NCBI GenBank assembly: GCA_016722025.1
Contig: JADKGZ010000001.1
Span: 496,001-560,000 of the forward strand
DNA from: Acidimicrobiaceae bacterium
GTDB lineage: Bacteria > Actinomycetota > Acidimicrobiia > Acidimicrobiales > Ilumatobacteraceae
Direction of reading: 5' to 3'
DNA: 64,000 bases
Position numbers and translations under genes: made by a program. The number at the start of each line of letters is the position of its first letter. The stretch's first letter is position 1. This document shows positions 18,212-26,697 of this stretch, in pieces. Below the pieces are notes generated by a model that was given only the letters and a program-made list of their open reading frames with translations, had not been told where the DNA came from and ran no database searches.

Positions 18212-19573
18212 ATGACCGAGACCGCTCCCGCAGTCGACACAACAGGGAGCGAACGATCGCGTCGGTCGTGGCGCGAGTTCGTGTCGTCGAGCGGCATCGA
18301 TACACGGCTGCTCGGCATGGTCGTCGCGCTGGCAGTGATCTGGATCGGGTTCAACGCGCTGTCCGGGGGCAAGTTCATCACGTCCCGCAACCTGTGGAAC
18401 CTGTCGGTGCAGAGCGTCTCGATCGGCATCATGGCCACCGGCATGGTGTTCATCATCGTCACCCGCAACATCGACCTGTCGGTCGGCTCGCTGCTCGGCT
18501 TCCTCGGCTACACGATGGCCCTGGTGCAGACCGACGGCCGCATCTCGGTGCTCGGCTTGAACCTCACCATCGACAGCCTCAAGGACAACCCGTGGTACAC
18601 GTGGATCATCGCGCTTGCGGTGGGCCTGATACTCGGAGCGCTCGTCGGGCTGCTCCAGGGTTCCCTCGTGGCGTACGTGGGCGTACCCGCCTTCATCGTC
18701 ACACTCGGCGGCTATCTGGCGTGGCGCGGCCTGATCTTCCGCACCGGCGGCAAGCAAGGCCAGACCCTCGCCCCGCTCGACGAGACGTTCCGCTACCTCG
18801 GTGGTGCCCCGGAGCGGTCGCTCGGCGATTGGAAGACCTGGATCGTCGCCGGGCTCGTGTGCGCGGGCATCGTCTCCAGCATCGTCATGGCCCGTCGCCT
18901 GCGGCAGCGCCACGACCTCGTCGTGCGATCGCTCTCCATGGACGTCGGGTTCGCGATCGCCGGCTGCGTGGCCGTCGTCGTCGGGATCTGGCTGGTCGCC
19001 GTCAAGTACGCATCACCCACCACTGGTGAGCCTGTCGGCATCGCCTACCCCGTGCTCATCCTCATCGGGGTGACGCTGATGATGACCTACCTCGCCCGCC
19101 GTCGCCGCTTCGGGCGCTACATCTTCGCGTACGGCGGCAACCCCGAAGCCGCCGAGCTCGGCGGCATCAACACCCGCCGAACCATCACCTACACGTACAT
19201 GGTGATGGGCATGCTGTGCGCCGTCAGCGCCGCCATCCAGACCGCTCGCCTCAACTCGGCCACCACCAACCTCGGCGTGCAGAACGAGCTCGACGTCATT
19301 GCCGCGGCCGTCATCGGCGGCACGTCGTTCTCCGGCGGCATCGGCACGATCCCTGGCGCGGTCCTCGGCGCAGTCGTCATGCAGTCGCTGCGCTCCGGCA
19401 TGTCCCTGCTCAACATCGACTCACCCTCCCAGGACATCGTCGTGGGTGTGGTGCTCGTCACCGCTGTCGCCATCGACGCACTCATTCGTCAACGGCGGCG
19501 CACATCCGTGTTCGGGGCGCTCGGCGCCGGCGTTCTCGTCGCCGCCTGGGTCATCCAGACGGGCCGGCCGTGA
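18212..19573 (+). CDS. xylH: Sugar ABC transporter permease, XylH type
   Basis: 453 residues from the ATG at 18212, longer than RbsC-type permeases (about 320) and in the range of XylH. About ten or more membrane segments. Diagnostic stretches include TRNIDLSVGSLLGFLGY, YVGVPAFIVTLGGYLAWRG and GGNPEAAELGGINTRR near residue 315. It ends 20 bases before the ATPase gene. Three-gene order binding protein, permease, ATPase differs from the E. coli xylFGH order. Confidence 0.92.
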   Translation: MTETAPAVDTTGSERSRRSWREFVSSSGIDTRLLGMVVALAVIWIGFNALSGGKFITSRNLWNLSVQSVSIGIMATGMVFIIVTRNIDLSVGSLLGFLGYTMALVQTDGRISVLGLNLTIDSLKDNPWYTWIIALAVGLILGALVGLLQGSLVAYVGVPAFIVTLGGYLAWRGLIFRTGGKQGQTLAPLDETFRYLGGAPERSLGDWKTWIVAGLVCAGIVSSIVMARRLRQRHDLVVRSLSMDVGFAIAGCVAVVVGIWLVAVKYASPTTGEPVGIAYPVLILIGVTLMMTYLARRRRFGRYIFAYGGNPEAAELGGINTRRTITYTYMVMGMLCAVSAAIQTARLNSATTNLGVQNELDVIAAAVIGGTSFSGGIGTIPGAVLGAVVMQSLRSGMSLLNIDSPSQDIVVGVVLVTAVAIDALIRQRRRTSVFGALGAGVLVAAWVIQTGRP

Positions 19574-19593
19574 GCCGAGAAGGAGGCGCCGAC

Positions 19594-20412
19594 ATGTCCG
19601 ACACCAGCCCTGCCGACACGACTGTCACCGACACCCGGGGCGTGCCGCTGTGCGAGCTGCGCGACATCAAGGTGGCGTTCGGTGGCCTGCACGCCGTCGA
19701 CGGTGTCACCGTCGACCTGTACCCGGGCGAGGTCATCGGCTTGGTCGGCGGCAATGGCGCCGGCAAGTCCACGCTCATCCACACGCTCTCGGGTGCACAC
19801 CCCGCCGACGCCGGCGAGATCCGCATCAATGGCCAGACCGTGGTCATCCACAACCCGCGCGACGCCCGCAACTACGGCGTCGAGGTCATCTACCAGAAGC
19901 TCGCGCTGGCCGACAACATCGATGCTGCAGCCAACGTGTTCCTCGGGCGCGAGCTGCGCACCAAGACCGGGTCGCTCGACGATGAGGCGATGGACTCCGC
20001 CACGCAGAAGGTGATGCAGCGGCTCAACCCGCGGTTCAAGAACCTGAAGACCGCGGTGAAGTCGCTGTCCGGTGGTCAACGCCAGTCGGTGGCCATCGCC
20101 CGCGCCGTGCACTTCAACGCGCGGATCCTCATCATGGACGAGCCCACCGCGGCGCTCGGGCCGGCCGAGACCGCCCAGGTGCGCGATCTCATCACCCAGC
20201 TGAAGGCCGAGGGCATCGGCATCTTCCTCATCAGCCACGACATCCACGACGTGTTCGATCTCGCCGATCGCATCAGTGTGATGTTGCAGGGCAAGCTCGT
20301 CGGCACGGTGAACAAGAACGACGTCACCAAGGACGAGGTGCTGGCGATGATCATCGCCGGCAAGCAGCCCGGAGAATCCACCAAGCACGAGTTGGCCGCG
20401 CTGCACGATTGA
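19594..20412 (+). CDS. Sugar ABC transporter ATP-binding protein, single-domain XylG/FrcA type
   Basis: 272 residues with one nucleotide-binding domain: Walker A GGNGAGKST near residue 52, signature LSGGQRQSVAIARAV near residue 155, Walker B ILIMDEPTAALG, and the switch His in LISHDIHDVFDLADRI. E. coli XylG has two such domains in about 510 residues, so this is the short FrcA-like form, which must act as a dimer. An AGGAGG ribosome site precedes the ATG at 19594. Last gene of the operon; no terminator is evident before the convergent MerB-like gene. Confidence 0.92.
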   Translation: MSDTSPADTTVTDTRGVPLCELRDIKVAFGGLHAVDGVTVDLYPGEVIGLVGGNGAGKSTLIHTLSGAHPADAGEIRINGQTVVIHNPRDARNYGVEVIYQKLALADNIDAAANVFLGRELRTKTGSLDDEAMDSATQKVMQRLNPRFKNLKTAVKSLSGGQRQSVAIARAVHFNARILIMDEPTAALGPAETAQVRDLITQLKAEGIGIFLISHDIHDVFDLADRISVMLQGKLVGTVNKNDVTKDEVLAMIIAGKQPGESTKHELAALHD

Positions 20413-20500
20413 CCACGGCGGCCTTCAGTCGAGGCAAGTCGGTTGGGCCCGGTGAAGGTGAGCTGCCACCAGCATCGACGATCTCCAGTCTCCGCCGGCG

Positions 20501-21145
20501 TCAAGGTTGGAGTTGCCAGAATGCCGAGGTGAGGCCGACCGTGTCGAGAAGCCGCTGTGTCTCGGCCACCGTCCTTGGCCTGAACGAGGGAGAGAGCCGA
20601 TCGCCGTACCAGTGCTGCGAGAGGCTCCACATCGTGGTGAGGCTGACGGCTTCACGACCGGCTCGGCGGTTGTCCTTCGACCGAAGGAACTCGATGTTGC
20701 TTCAAGTGAAGACGATGTCGTCCCACCATTGACTGGCGGGGAGTGGAAAGCAGATGTAGCCCTCGGTGTGACCGAGTTCGCCTTCGGCGACGGTGAGATG
20801 AGCTGGCTCACCCGTGTCTGCCCACGTTGATTCGATGCGGCCGTTGCTGTGGAGTGCCGCCAGGATGGCCAGGGAGTCCCAGGCGCAGTTCGCCCACCAT
20901 GCGCCTTGCGATGTCGTGACCATCCACTTCGTCGGCTCGGAAGCGAACGGCAACGCCATTCGGATCTCACCCTGCCGCCCCGGACGGTCGTCGAGCACGA
21001 GCATGTGTCGGTCGTGAAGCTCACGAAGCAACACGTCGACGAGTTCGGCGGCGCCGACCGTCTGCGCAAGTTCGGCCCGGGCGGGCGCCACGCCGGTCTC
21101 GACGAAGTGGCGATAGACGATCAACCGGAGCTCGAGCGCATCCAC
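20501..21145 (-). CDS. MerB-like organomercurial lyase family protein with in-frame TGA (candidate selenocysteine) at the catalytic Cys position
   Basis: Read normally the gene stops at 20702 after 147 residues. The same frame continues past that TGA for 66 more sensible residues (SNIEFLRSKD ... MWSLSQHWY) to a TGA at 20501, giving 214 residues, the usual MerB length. Residues 1-65 are a winged-helix-like domain. Cys87 and Asp90 (NCAWD) align with MerB Cys96/Asp99 (WCALD). The TGA is codon 148, directly after DIVFT, and aligns with catalytic Cys159 of MerB (in FCCHVHFFAS). A hairpin with a GGUC loop lies 19 bases downstream of the TGA. I therefore read residue 148 as probable selenocysteine. 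Alternatives are a nonsense mutation or a C-to-A sequence error. No mer genes and no sel genes are nearby. Coding after the TGA is seen; Sec insertion is inferred. Confidence 0.75.
20672..20690 (-). promoter_or_regulatory. Candidate bacterial SECIS element
   Basis: In the mRNA, 11 to 29 bases after the in-frame UGA, the sequence folds as GU, bulged U, CCUUC, loop GGUC, GAAGG, AC: five base pairs above and two below a single bulged U (base 20688). The loop GGUC and a bulged U on the 5' side are the two SelB-contact features of the E. coli fdhF SECIS, whose loop is also GGUC, 18 bases after its UGA (19 here). The match was made by eye; no folding program was run. Confidence 0.65.
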
Positions 21146-21207
21146 AGGTGAGAGCGTAGAGGGGCACGATCAGACGAGATGGAACTCGGGTCGGAGAAGG
21201 AGGCCAC

Positions 21208-21912
21208 TCAGGCGTCGATGATCTCGACCCTCACGCGCTTGTTGCCCTTACCCTTGTTCTCCAGCTTTGTCACCCTCAGACGGCCCACCTCGGCGGTACT
21301 GCGCACATGGGTGCCACCGTCAGCCTGCTTGTCGAGGCCGACGATATCCACGACCCGTATCTCAGAAACTGAGGTTGGAATGAGGCTCACCTTGGTGCGG
21401 ATGAGATCCTCGTCCTGCACCGCCGTGTCGCGAGGTAGGAACGACACCTCGATCGGATGATCGGCAGCGAGCGCCGCGTTGACCAGTTCCTCGATGCGGG
21501 GGCCGAACCCCTCCGGCAACGGATCGAACTCGAAGTCCATCCGCGCGGACAACGGCTCCATGTTGCCGCCCGTCACGGGCACCTGCCACTCGTTCCAGAT
21601 CACCCCGCACAGCACGTGCAACGCAGTGTGGGTGCGCATCAGCTGGTGACGACGATCCCAGTCGACCTCGCCCTGCACTTCGGCGCCTTCGGCAGGCAGC
21701 GGGCCTCCAACCACGGTGTGCCACACGTCGGCGCCCTCCTTGCGCACGTCCGTGACAGTGAGACCGGCAAGCACGCCCGTGTCGCAGGCCTGCCCACCGC
21801 CGGTGGGGTAGAACGCGGTGCGGTCGAGTGCGATCGCGTCTGCGCGCAGACCGGCGACACGTGCGGAGAATCGGGTGAGGTAGGCATCGCGGAGGTACAG
21901 CAGTTCGGTCAC
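21208..21912 (-). CDS. alaX: Alanyl-tRNA editing protein, AlaX type
   Basis: 234 residues, GTG start. It hydrolyses mischarged Ser- or Gly-tRNA(Ala) in trans. The zinc-site motifs are visible: HTALH (HxxxH) near residue 95, and the downstream Cys/His region represented by QADGGTHVRSTAEVG near residue 197. An N-terminal TAFYPTGGGQACDTG motif marks the AlaRS editing-like fold, so this is the medium-length AlaX-M form. In this copy the usual C of the CxxxH site is replaced by Ala (QADGGTH), seen in some AlaX proteins. It is divergent from deoC. Confidence 0.85.
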   Translation of the reverse strand: MTELLYLRDAYLTRFSARVAGLRADAIALDRTAFYPTGGGQACDTGVLAGLTVTDVRKEGADVWHTVVGGPLPAEGAEVQGEVDWDRRHQLMRTHTALHVLCGVIWNEWQVPVTGGNMEPLSARMDFEFDPLPEGFGPRIEELVNAALAADHPIEVSFLPRDTAVQDEDLIRTKVSLIPTSVSEIRVVDIVGLDKQADGGTHVRSTAEVGRLRVTKLENKGKGNKRVRVEIIDA

Positions 21913-21968
21913 CCCCCGAGTCTGCCCGCTCAGCGCTGCGCTCGGGTGACGGGCGTTAGCGTGGCCCC

Positions 21969-22742
21969 GTGACGAACGACTCCAGTTCCACCGCCCACCG
22001 AGCCATCGCGTTGCTCGACCTCACCGAGCTCGGCGACCACGCCACGGTCGACGACGTGACGGCGCTCTGCACTCGAGCCATCGGGCCGCACGGGAAGGTC
22101 GCCGCGGTGTGCGTGTGGCCGCGCCACGTCGCACACGCCGCACGGCAGCTGGCCGCCACTGGCGTTCGCATCGCAACCGTCGTCAACTTCCCGTCGGGCA
22201 ACGACGACATCGATGCCGTCGTCGAACTGGCCCGGGCCGCGCAGCTCGACGGCGCCGACGAGATCGACCTCGTGCTCCCCTACCGCGCGTTCCTCGCCGG
22301 CGATCACGCTCGCGGGGCGGCGATGATCAGTGCTGTCAGGCAGGCCGTCGCCGCCGGCTCGGGCAAGACGCTGAAGGTGATCCTGGAGACCGGCGAGCTC
22401 GTCGACCTGGCAGTCATCCGGGCGGCCGCCGAGCTGGCCATTCGCCACGGCGCCGACTTCATCAAGACCTCCACCGGCAAGACCCCCGTCAGCGCCACGC
22501 TCGGCGCCACGCAGGTGATGCTGCAGGCCATCCACGACCTCGACCCTGCTGTCGGCCTGAAGCCCAGCGGCGGCATCCGCACGCTGGCCGACGCTGCTGC
22601 TCACCTCGCCCAGGCCGACACGATCATGGGGCCCGCCTGGGCTTCCCCGGCAACGTTCCGATTCGGTGCCAGCGGACTGCTCACCGCACTGGAAGCGGCC
22701 ATCGACGGCGACACCACCGTCACCGGCAAGGCGGCCTACTGA
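21969..22742 (+). CDS. deoC: Deoxyribose-phosphate aldolase
   Basis: 257 residues, GTG start. It cleaves 2-deoxyribose-5-phosphate to acetaldehyde and glyceraldehyde-3-phosphate. Visible: VNFPSG near residue 77, LKVILETGEL near 138, and the Schiff-base lysine in FIKTSTGK near 170. The stop shares one base with the deoA start (TGATG), so the two nucleoside-catabolism genes are translationally coupled. Confidence 0.95.
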   Translation: MTNDSSSTAHRAIALLDLTELGDHATVDDVTALCTRAIGPHGKVAAVCVWPRHVAHAARQLAATGVRIATVVNFPSGNDDIDAVVELARAAQLDGADEIDLVLPYRAFLAGDHARGAAMISAVRQAVAAGSGKTLKVILETGELVDLAVIRAAAELAIRHGADFIKTSTGKTPVSATLGATQVMLQAIHDLDPAVGLKPSGGIRTLADAAAHLAQADTIMGPAWASPATFRFGASGLLTALEAAIDGDTTVTGKAAY

Positions 22743-24052
22743 TGATCCCGCAGGAGCTCATCCGAGCCAAGCGCGATGGCAAGGTGCTCAGCGACGCCGA
22801 CATCGCCACGTTCATCGCCGGCCTCGTCAACGGCGCGGTCACCGAGGGGCAGGCGGCCGCGTTCGCGATGGCCGTCTACTTCAAGGGCATGAACATCGAC
22901 GAACGAGTCGCGCTCACCAAGGCCATGCGCGACAGCGGCACGGTGCTGGCATGGGATCTTCCCGGGCCGGTGCTCGACAAGCACTCCACCGGTGGTGTGG
23001 GCGACACGGTGAGCTTGATGCTGGCCCCGATGGTGGCAGCGTGCGGCGGCTACGTGCCGATGATCTCCGGTCGCGGCCTGGGCCACACCGGCGGCACGTA
23101 CGACAAGTTCGAGTCCATTCCCGGCTACGTCGCCGCGCCGACGATGACGAAGTTCCGCTCGGTCGTGGGCAAGGTCGGGTGTGCGGTCATCGGCCAAACC
23201 CCGGATCTTGCTCCGGCCGACAAGCGCTTGTACGGCATCCGCGACGTCACCGCCACGGTGGAGAGCATCGGGCTGATCACGGCATCGATCCTGTCGAAGA
23301 AGCTCGCCGCCGGCCTGCAGGGCCTGGCGATGGACGTGAAGGTGGGCAACGGCGCGTTCATGCCCACGCTCGCCAAGGCTCGCGACCTGGCCACCAGCAT
23401 CGCCCAGGTCGCCACCGGCGCCGGGCTGCCCACCACCGCGCTCATCACCGACATGGACCGCCCGCTGGCCGACGTTGCCGGCAACGCGCTGGAGGTCGCC
23501 TACGCGGTCGATTACCTCACCGGCGTACGCCGCGAGCCGCGCATGCACGAGGTCACGATGGCGCTGTGCACCGAGATGCTGCTGCACGGCCGGCTCGCTC
23601 GCACGCCCAAGGCGGCACGAGCCAAGCTGCAGACGGCGCTCGACTCCGGCGCGGCAGCGGAGAAGTTCGAGCAGATGGTCGCCGCGCTCGGCGGGCCGAA
23701 GAAGTTCGTCGACAACCCGTGGAAGGCGATGGAGCGCGCCCCGCTGCAGGCCCCCATCGCTCCCCCGCATGCAGGCCCGGTCACTCGCATCGACACCCGC
23801 GCCGTCGGCATGGTGGTGGTCGCACTCGGCGGCGGTCGCACGCGCCCGCAGGATCCTGTCGACCACGCCGTCGGGCTCACCGGCCTGGCCGGCATCGGCG
23901 ACGTGGTCGGCACCGACCGCCCGCTCGCCGTGGTGCACGCCCGCACGCAGGCACAGGTGGCCGAAGCAACGGCGCTGCTGCAGGCCGCATACCGCATCGG
24001 CGGTAGACCGGCAACCCCGTTCGAGCCCGTGCTCGACCGCATCACCGTGTAA
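22742..24052 (+). CDS. deoA: Thymidine phosphorylase
   Basis: 436 residues. It phosphorolyses thymidine or other pyrimidine nucleosides; with deoC it feeds deoxyribose into glycolysis. The signature region DKHSTGGVGDTVSLMLAPMV is near residue 80, followed by MISGRGLGHTGGTYDKFESI (phosphate and base binding), and a C-terminal alpha/beta domain with GGGRTRPQDPVD. Length matches the family (about 430-440). The ATG at 22742 is chosen because it overlaps the deoC stop; a second methionine codon follows at once (ATG ATC). Confidence 0.95.
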   Translation: MIPQELIRAKRDGKVLSDADIATFIAGLVNGAVTEGQAAAFAMAVYFKGMNIDERVALTKAMRDSGTVLAWDLPGPVLDKHSTGGVGDTVSLMLAPMVAACGGYVPMISGRGLGHTGGTYDKFESIPGYVAAPTMTKFRSVVGKVGCAVIGQTPDLAPADKRLYGIRDVTATVESIGLITASILSKKLAAGLQGLAMDVKVGNGAFMPTLAKARDLATSIAQVATGAGLPTTALITDMDRPLADVAGNALEVAYAVDYLTGVRREPRMHEVTMALCTEMLLHGRLARTPKAARAKLQTALDSGAAAEKFEQMVAALGGPKKFVDNPWKAMERAPLQAPIAPPHAGPVTRIDTRAVGMVVVALGGGRTRPQDPVDHAVGLTGLAGIGDVVGTDRPLAVVHARTQAQVAEATALLQAAYRIGGRPATPFEPVLDRITV

Positions 24053-24114
24053 CCGCGCGACCGTGTGACGGGTTCCCCACTCGACGATGGCCGCCGAGCC
24101 ACCGGGCCGGCGAC

Positions 24115-25368
24115 CTACTGAGCGGGCTGCGGCTCCTTGGGGAGGCCCAGCACGCGCTCGCCGACGATGTTGCGCTGGATCTGGCTGGTGCCACCCCAGA
24201 TGGTCTCGCTGCGACTGAAGAAGAAGGCGCTCATCATCGGGCTCACCGGGTAGCCCTCGCGACCCTTGTCGCGCGACGTGCCCGGCCAAGAACCGCCGGC
24301 GGCACCGGTGTCGACCAGCATCGACGACGCCCCTTTGATGTCGAGGGCCAGCTCCATCGCGGCCTTGTGCATCTCGGTCCAGAACATCTTGTTGGTGGCA
24401 CCGAGCGCCGCCACGCCGAGATCCTTCGATCCGGCCAAGGTTGCCGACAGCGAACGCAGGCCGTTGATGCGCAGCAGTTGGATCTTGGTGTAGTACTCCA
24501 TCAGTCGCTGGCGGATGAGCGGCTCGTGCACGGCGCCGTTGTCGGTGGCGTCGGCGAGCATCAGCTTGTACTCCTCCTCGAAGCGCCGGTACCCGGTGGT
24601 GGCGCTCATGCCGCGCTCGAACGCCAACGTCGAGTTGGCCACCTTCCAGCCGTTGTTCACGCCGCCGACCACGTTGTCCCTCGGGCACCGGGCATCGGTG
24701 AAGAACACCTCGCAGAACTCGGCGGTGCCGTCGGGCTGGGTGATGCCGCGCACCTCCACGCCCTCTTGGTGCATGGGCACCAACAGGTAGCTGATGCCCT
24801 TGTGCTTGGGCGAGTCGGGGTCGGTGCGGGTGAGCAGGAAGCAGTAGTCGGCGTGGTGCCCGCCGGTGGTCCACACCTTCTGGCCGTTGATGACCCACTC
24901 GTCGCCGTCGAGCACCGCCGTGGTCTTCAGCGAGGCCAGGTCGCTGCCGCTGTTGGGCTCGCTGAAGCCTTGGCACCAGCGCATCGTGCCGTTGAGGATC
25001 TTGGGCAGGAACTCCTTCTTCTGCTCCTCGGTGCCCCACTGCAAGATGGTGGGGCCGACGAGCGTGTCGCCGAAGAAATCGGCGCGCAACGGTGCTTTCA
25101 CACGGGCGAACTCCTCGGCAAGCACCACACCCTCCATGGTGGAGAGACCCTTGCCGCCGTACTCCTTGGGCCAGGTGGCGCAGATCCAGCCGCCGGCGAA
25201 CAGCTTCGCCGGCCAGCCGGCGTTGAACGCCTTGCGCTCGTCGGGCGTCATCTCCAACGACTGCCCTTCGGCACTCGCCGCGCACCATCCGGCGGGCAGG
25301 TTCGCTTCCAGCCAGTCGCGGATCTCGCTGCGGAACAGCTCGGCTTCGGGGGTGTAGCTCAAGTCCAT
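24115..25368 (-). CDS. Acyl-CoA dehydrogenase
   Basis: 417 residues, FAD enzyme of the FadE type found in actinobacterial lipid or steroid side-chain catabolism. Motifs: MRWCQGFSEPNSGSDLASLKT (FAD and substrate loop, first part MRWCQGFSEPNSGSDLAS) near residue 128, and the C-terminal SETIWGGTSQIQRNIVGERVLGLP motif (first part SETIWGGTSQIQRNIVGERV). It is a single-gene unit convergent with deoA. The substrate is not known; the EPNSGSDLA form is seen in medium-chain and cholesterol-type paralogues. Confidence 0.92.
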   Translation of the reverse strand: MDLSYTPEAELFRSEIRDWLEANLPAGWCAASAEGQSLEMTPDERKAFNAGWPAKLFAGGWICATWPKEYGGKGLSTMEGVVLAEEFARVKAPLRADFFGDTLVGPTILQWGTEEQKKEFLPKILNGTMRWCQGFSEPNSGSDLASLKTTAVLDGDEWVINGQKVWTTGGHHADYCFLLTRTDPDSPKHKGISYLLVPMHQEGVEVRGITQPDGTAEFCEVFFTDARCPRDNVVGGVNNGWKVANSTLAFERGMSATTGYRRFEEEYKLMLADATDNGAVHEPLIRQRLMEYYTKIQLLRINGLRSLSATLAGSKDLGVAALGATNKMFWTEMHKAAMELALDIKGASSMLVDTGAAGGSWPGTSRDKGREGYPVSPMMSAFFFSRSETIWGGTSQIQRNIVGERVLGLPKEPQPAQ

Positions 25369-25469
25369 GTCACCAGTATTGACCCACGGGTCAAGTCATC
25401 GCCAGTCGGCGTCGCAACCACGCCGAAAGACCCTGGTGATGCACGTTGTGGTGGCGTAGCTTCGCGCTC

Positions 25470-26333
25470 ATGCCCGGCACCGCGAACGGCTCACTCGACG
25501 CGCTCTTCCCTGCCGACATGGCCGCCAAGGCCGAACAGCTGGGCGTCACCAAGGCGCACCTCCCGCTGCGCCGCCTGGTGCCACTGGGCGTGCTGGCCGG
25601 CGCCTTCATCGCGCTCGGCGCCAACTTCTCCACCGTCGTCACCGCCGGCACTGGGCTCGATGCGGGCGTCTCGCGCGCGCTCGGCGGCGTGGTGTTCGCG
25701 CTCGGCCTCATCCTGGTCGTGGTCGGTGGCGCAGAGCTGTTCACCGGCAACACCCTCATCGTCATGGCGTACGCCAGTCGCCGCGTCACCGCCACGGCGC
25801 TGCTGCGCAACTGGCTCATCGTCTACGTGTCCAACTTCGTCGGCGCCGCAGCCACCGCGATGCTCGTGGTGGCATCCGGCCGGCTCTCCGCCGGCGACGG
25901 CGCCGTTGGGTTGCGCGCATTGCGGATCGCCGAGACGAAGGGCGCCGTGGGCTTCGGTGAAGCCATCGCCAGTGGCGTGCTCGCCAACTGCCTGGTGTGC
26001 CTCGCCGTGTGGATGACCCTCTCCGCGCACACGCTGGTCGACAAGGTCGTGGTCATCGTGCCGCCGGTGGCAGCCTTCGTCGCCGCCGGGTTCGAGCACA
26101 GCGTGGCCAACATGTACTTCTTCCCAGTTGCGTTGTTCCAGCGGGCATGGGCGCCCGATCGCTTCTGGGCGGCAACCGACACCCCCACCAGCGGCTTCCC
26201 TCACGTCAGCTGGCAGCACTTCCTGGTCAGCAACCTGCTGCCGGTCACCATCGGCAACATCGTCGGCGGCGCCGTGCTGGTCGGCCTCGTCTACTGGTTC
26301 GTGTACCTGCGGCCTGCCGACCACGCCGGCTGA
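25470..26333 (+). CDS. Formate/nitrite transporter (FNT) family channel
   Basis: 287 residues from the ATG at 25470. Six membrane segments, with family motifs GANFSTVVTAG near residue 50, GGAELFTGN near 88, SGVLANCLVCLAVW near 170, and GFEHSVANMYFFP near 210 with the conserved central-pore His of FNT channels. It could carry formate, nitrite or hydrosulfide. The lower nitrogen-gene island next to it makes nitrite the more natural guess, which is inference only. Its stop codon overlaps an inverted repeat. Confidence 0.9.
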   Translation: MPGTANGSLDALFPADMAAKAEQLGVTKAHLPLRRLVPLGVLAGAFIALGANFSTVVTAGTGLDAGVSRALGGVVFALGLILVVVGGAELFTGNTLIVMAYASRRVTATALLRNWLIVYVSNFVGAAATAMLVVASGRLSAGDGAVGLRALRIAETKGAVGFGEAIASGVLANCLVCLAVWMTLSAHTLVDKVVVIVPPVAAFVAAGFEHSVANMYFFPVALFQRAWAPDRFWAATDTPTSGFPHVSWQHFLVSNLLPVTIGNIVGGAVLVGLVYWFVYLRPADHAG

Positions 26334-26352
26334 ACGGTTTACACGCCGTTCA
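26331..26352. promoter_or_regulatory. Inverted repeat upstream of winged-helix gene
   Basis: TGAACGG at 26331-26337 and CCGTTCA at 26346-26352, a perfect 7-bp inverted repeat with an 8-base spacer. It starts at the FNT stop codon and ends 45 bases before the winged-helix start. It may be an operator for the downstream operon, possibly autoregulatory, or a weak terminator of the FNT gene. Confidence 0.4.
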
Positions 26353-26397
26353 CAGAGGCAGAACAGCTGCGAAATCATCGCCTCGTAGGTTCGGGTC

Positions 26398-26697
26398 ATG
26401 GCCAGCCCTGCTCCTGCCTCGAGCCTCGATGCCCACCCCCTCGCGTATCAGGGCCGACAGGAGCGGGCTGTGCTGGCCGTACTGCTCGCCAACCGCAATC
26501 GGGTGGTCGGCCGCCGTGAGCTCGCACGACAGGCGGGCCTCGCCGAGCTGAACCAGCGCCGCTGCGACAGCGTGCTGGTGGGCGTGCGACGGCAGTTGGG
26601 CCCCGACTCGATCATCACCGTCCGCAGCCGTGGCTGGATGCTGGCGGACCACGCGGTGCCCGCAGCGCAAGCGTTGCTCGCCGGCGACCCGGCGTGA
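26398..26697 (+). CDS. Stand-alone winged-helix DNA-binding protein (OmpR/PhoB C-terminal type)
   Basis: 99 residues consisting of one trans_reg_C-like winged helix: VGRRELARQAGLAELNQRR as the turn region, DSVLVGVRRQLG as the recognition helix, and IITVRSRGWML as the wing. There is no receiver domain, so it is not a normal response regulator. Its end overlaps the antiporter start by four bases (GTGA), so the two are coupled. First gene of the nitrogen island; it may regulate that island. Shape resembles the GlnR DNA-binding domain, but orthology is not shown. Confidence 0.75.
   Translation: MASPAPASSLDAHPLAYQGRQERAVLAVLLANRNRVVGRRELARQAGLAELNQRRCDSVLVGVRRQLGPDSIITVRSRGWMLADHAVPAAQALLAGDPA

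Noticed and set aside
20409..20732. Small + strand frame downstream of the sugar ATPase
   Set aside because: It is antisense to the read-through part of the MerB-like gene and has no recognisable features.
20702..21145. Simple 147-residue truncated protein ending at the first TGA
   Set aside because: The family-like sequence continues in frame after the TGA to the normal MerB length, and a SECIS-like hairpin follows; truncation would leave out the catalytic cysteine.
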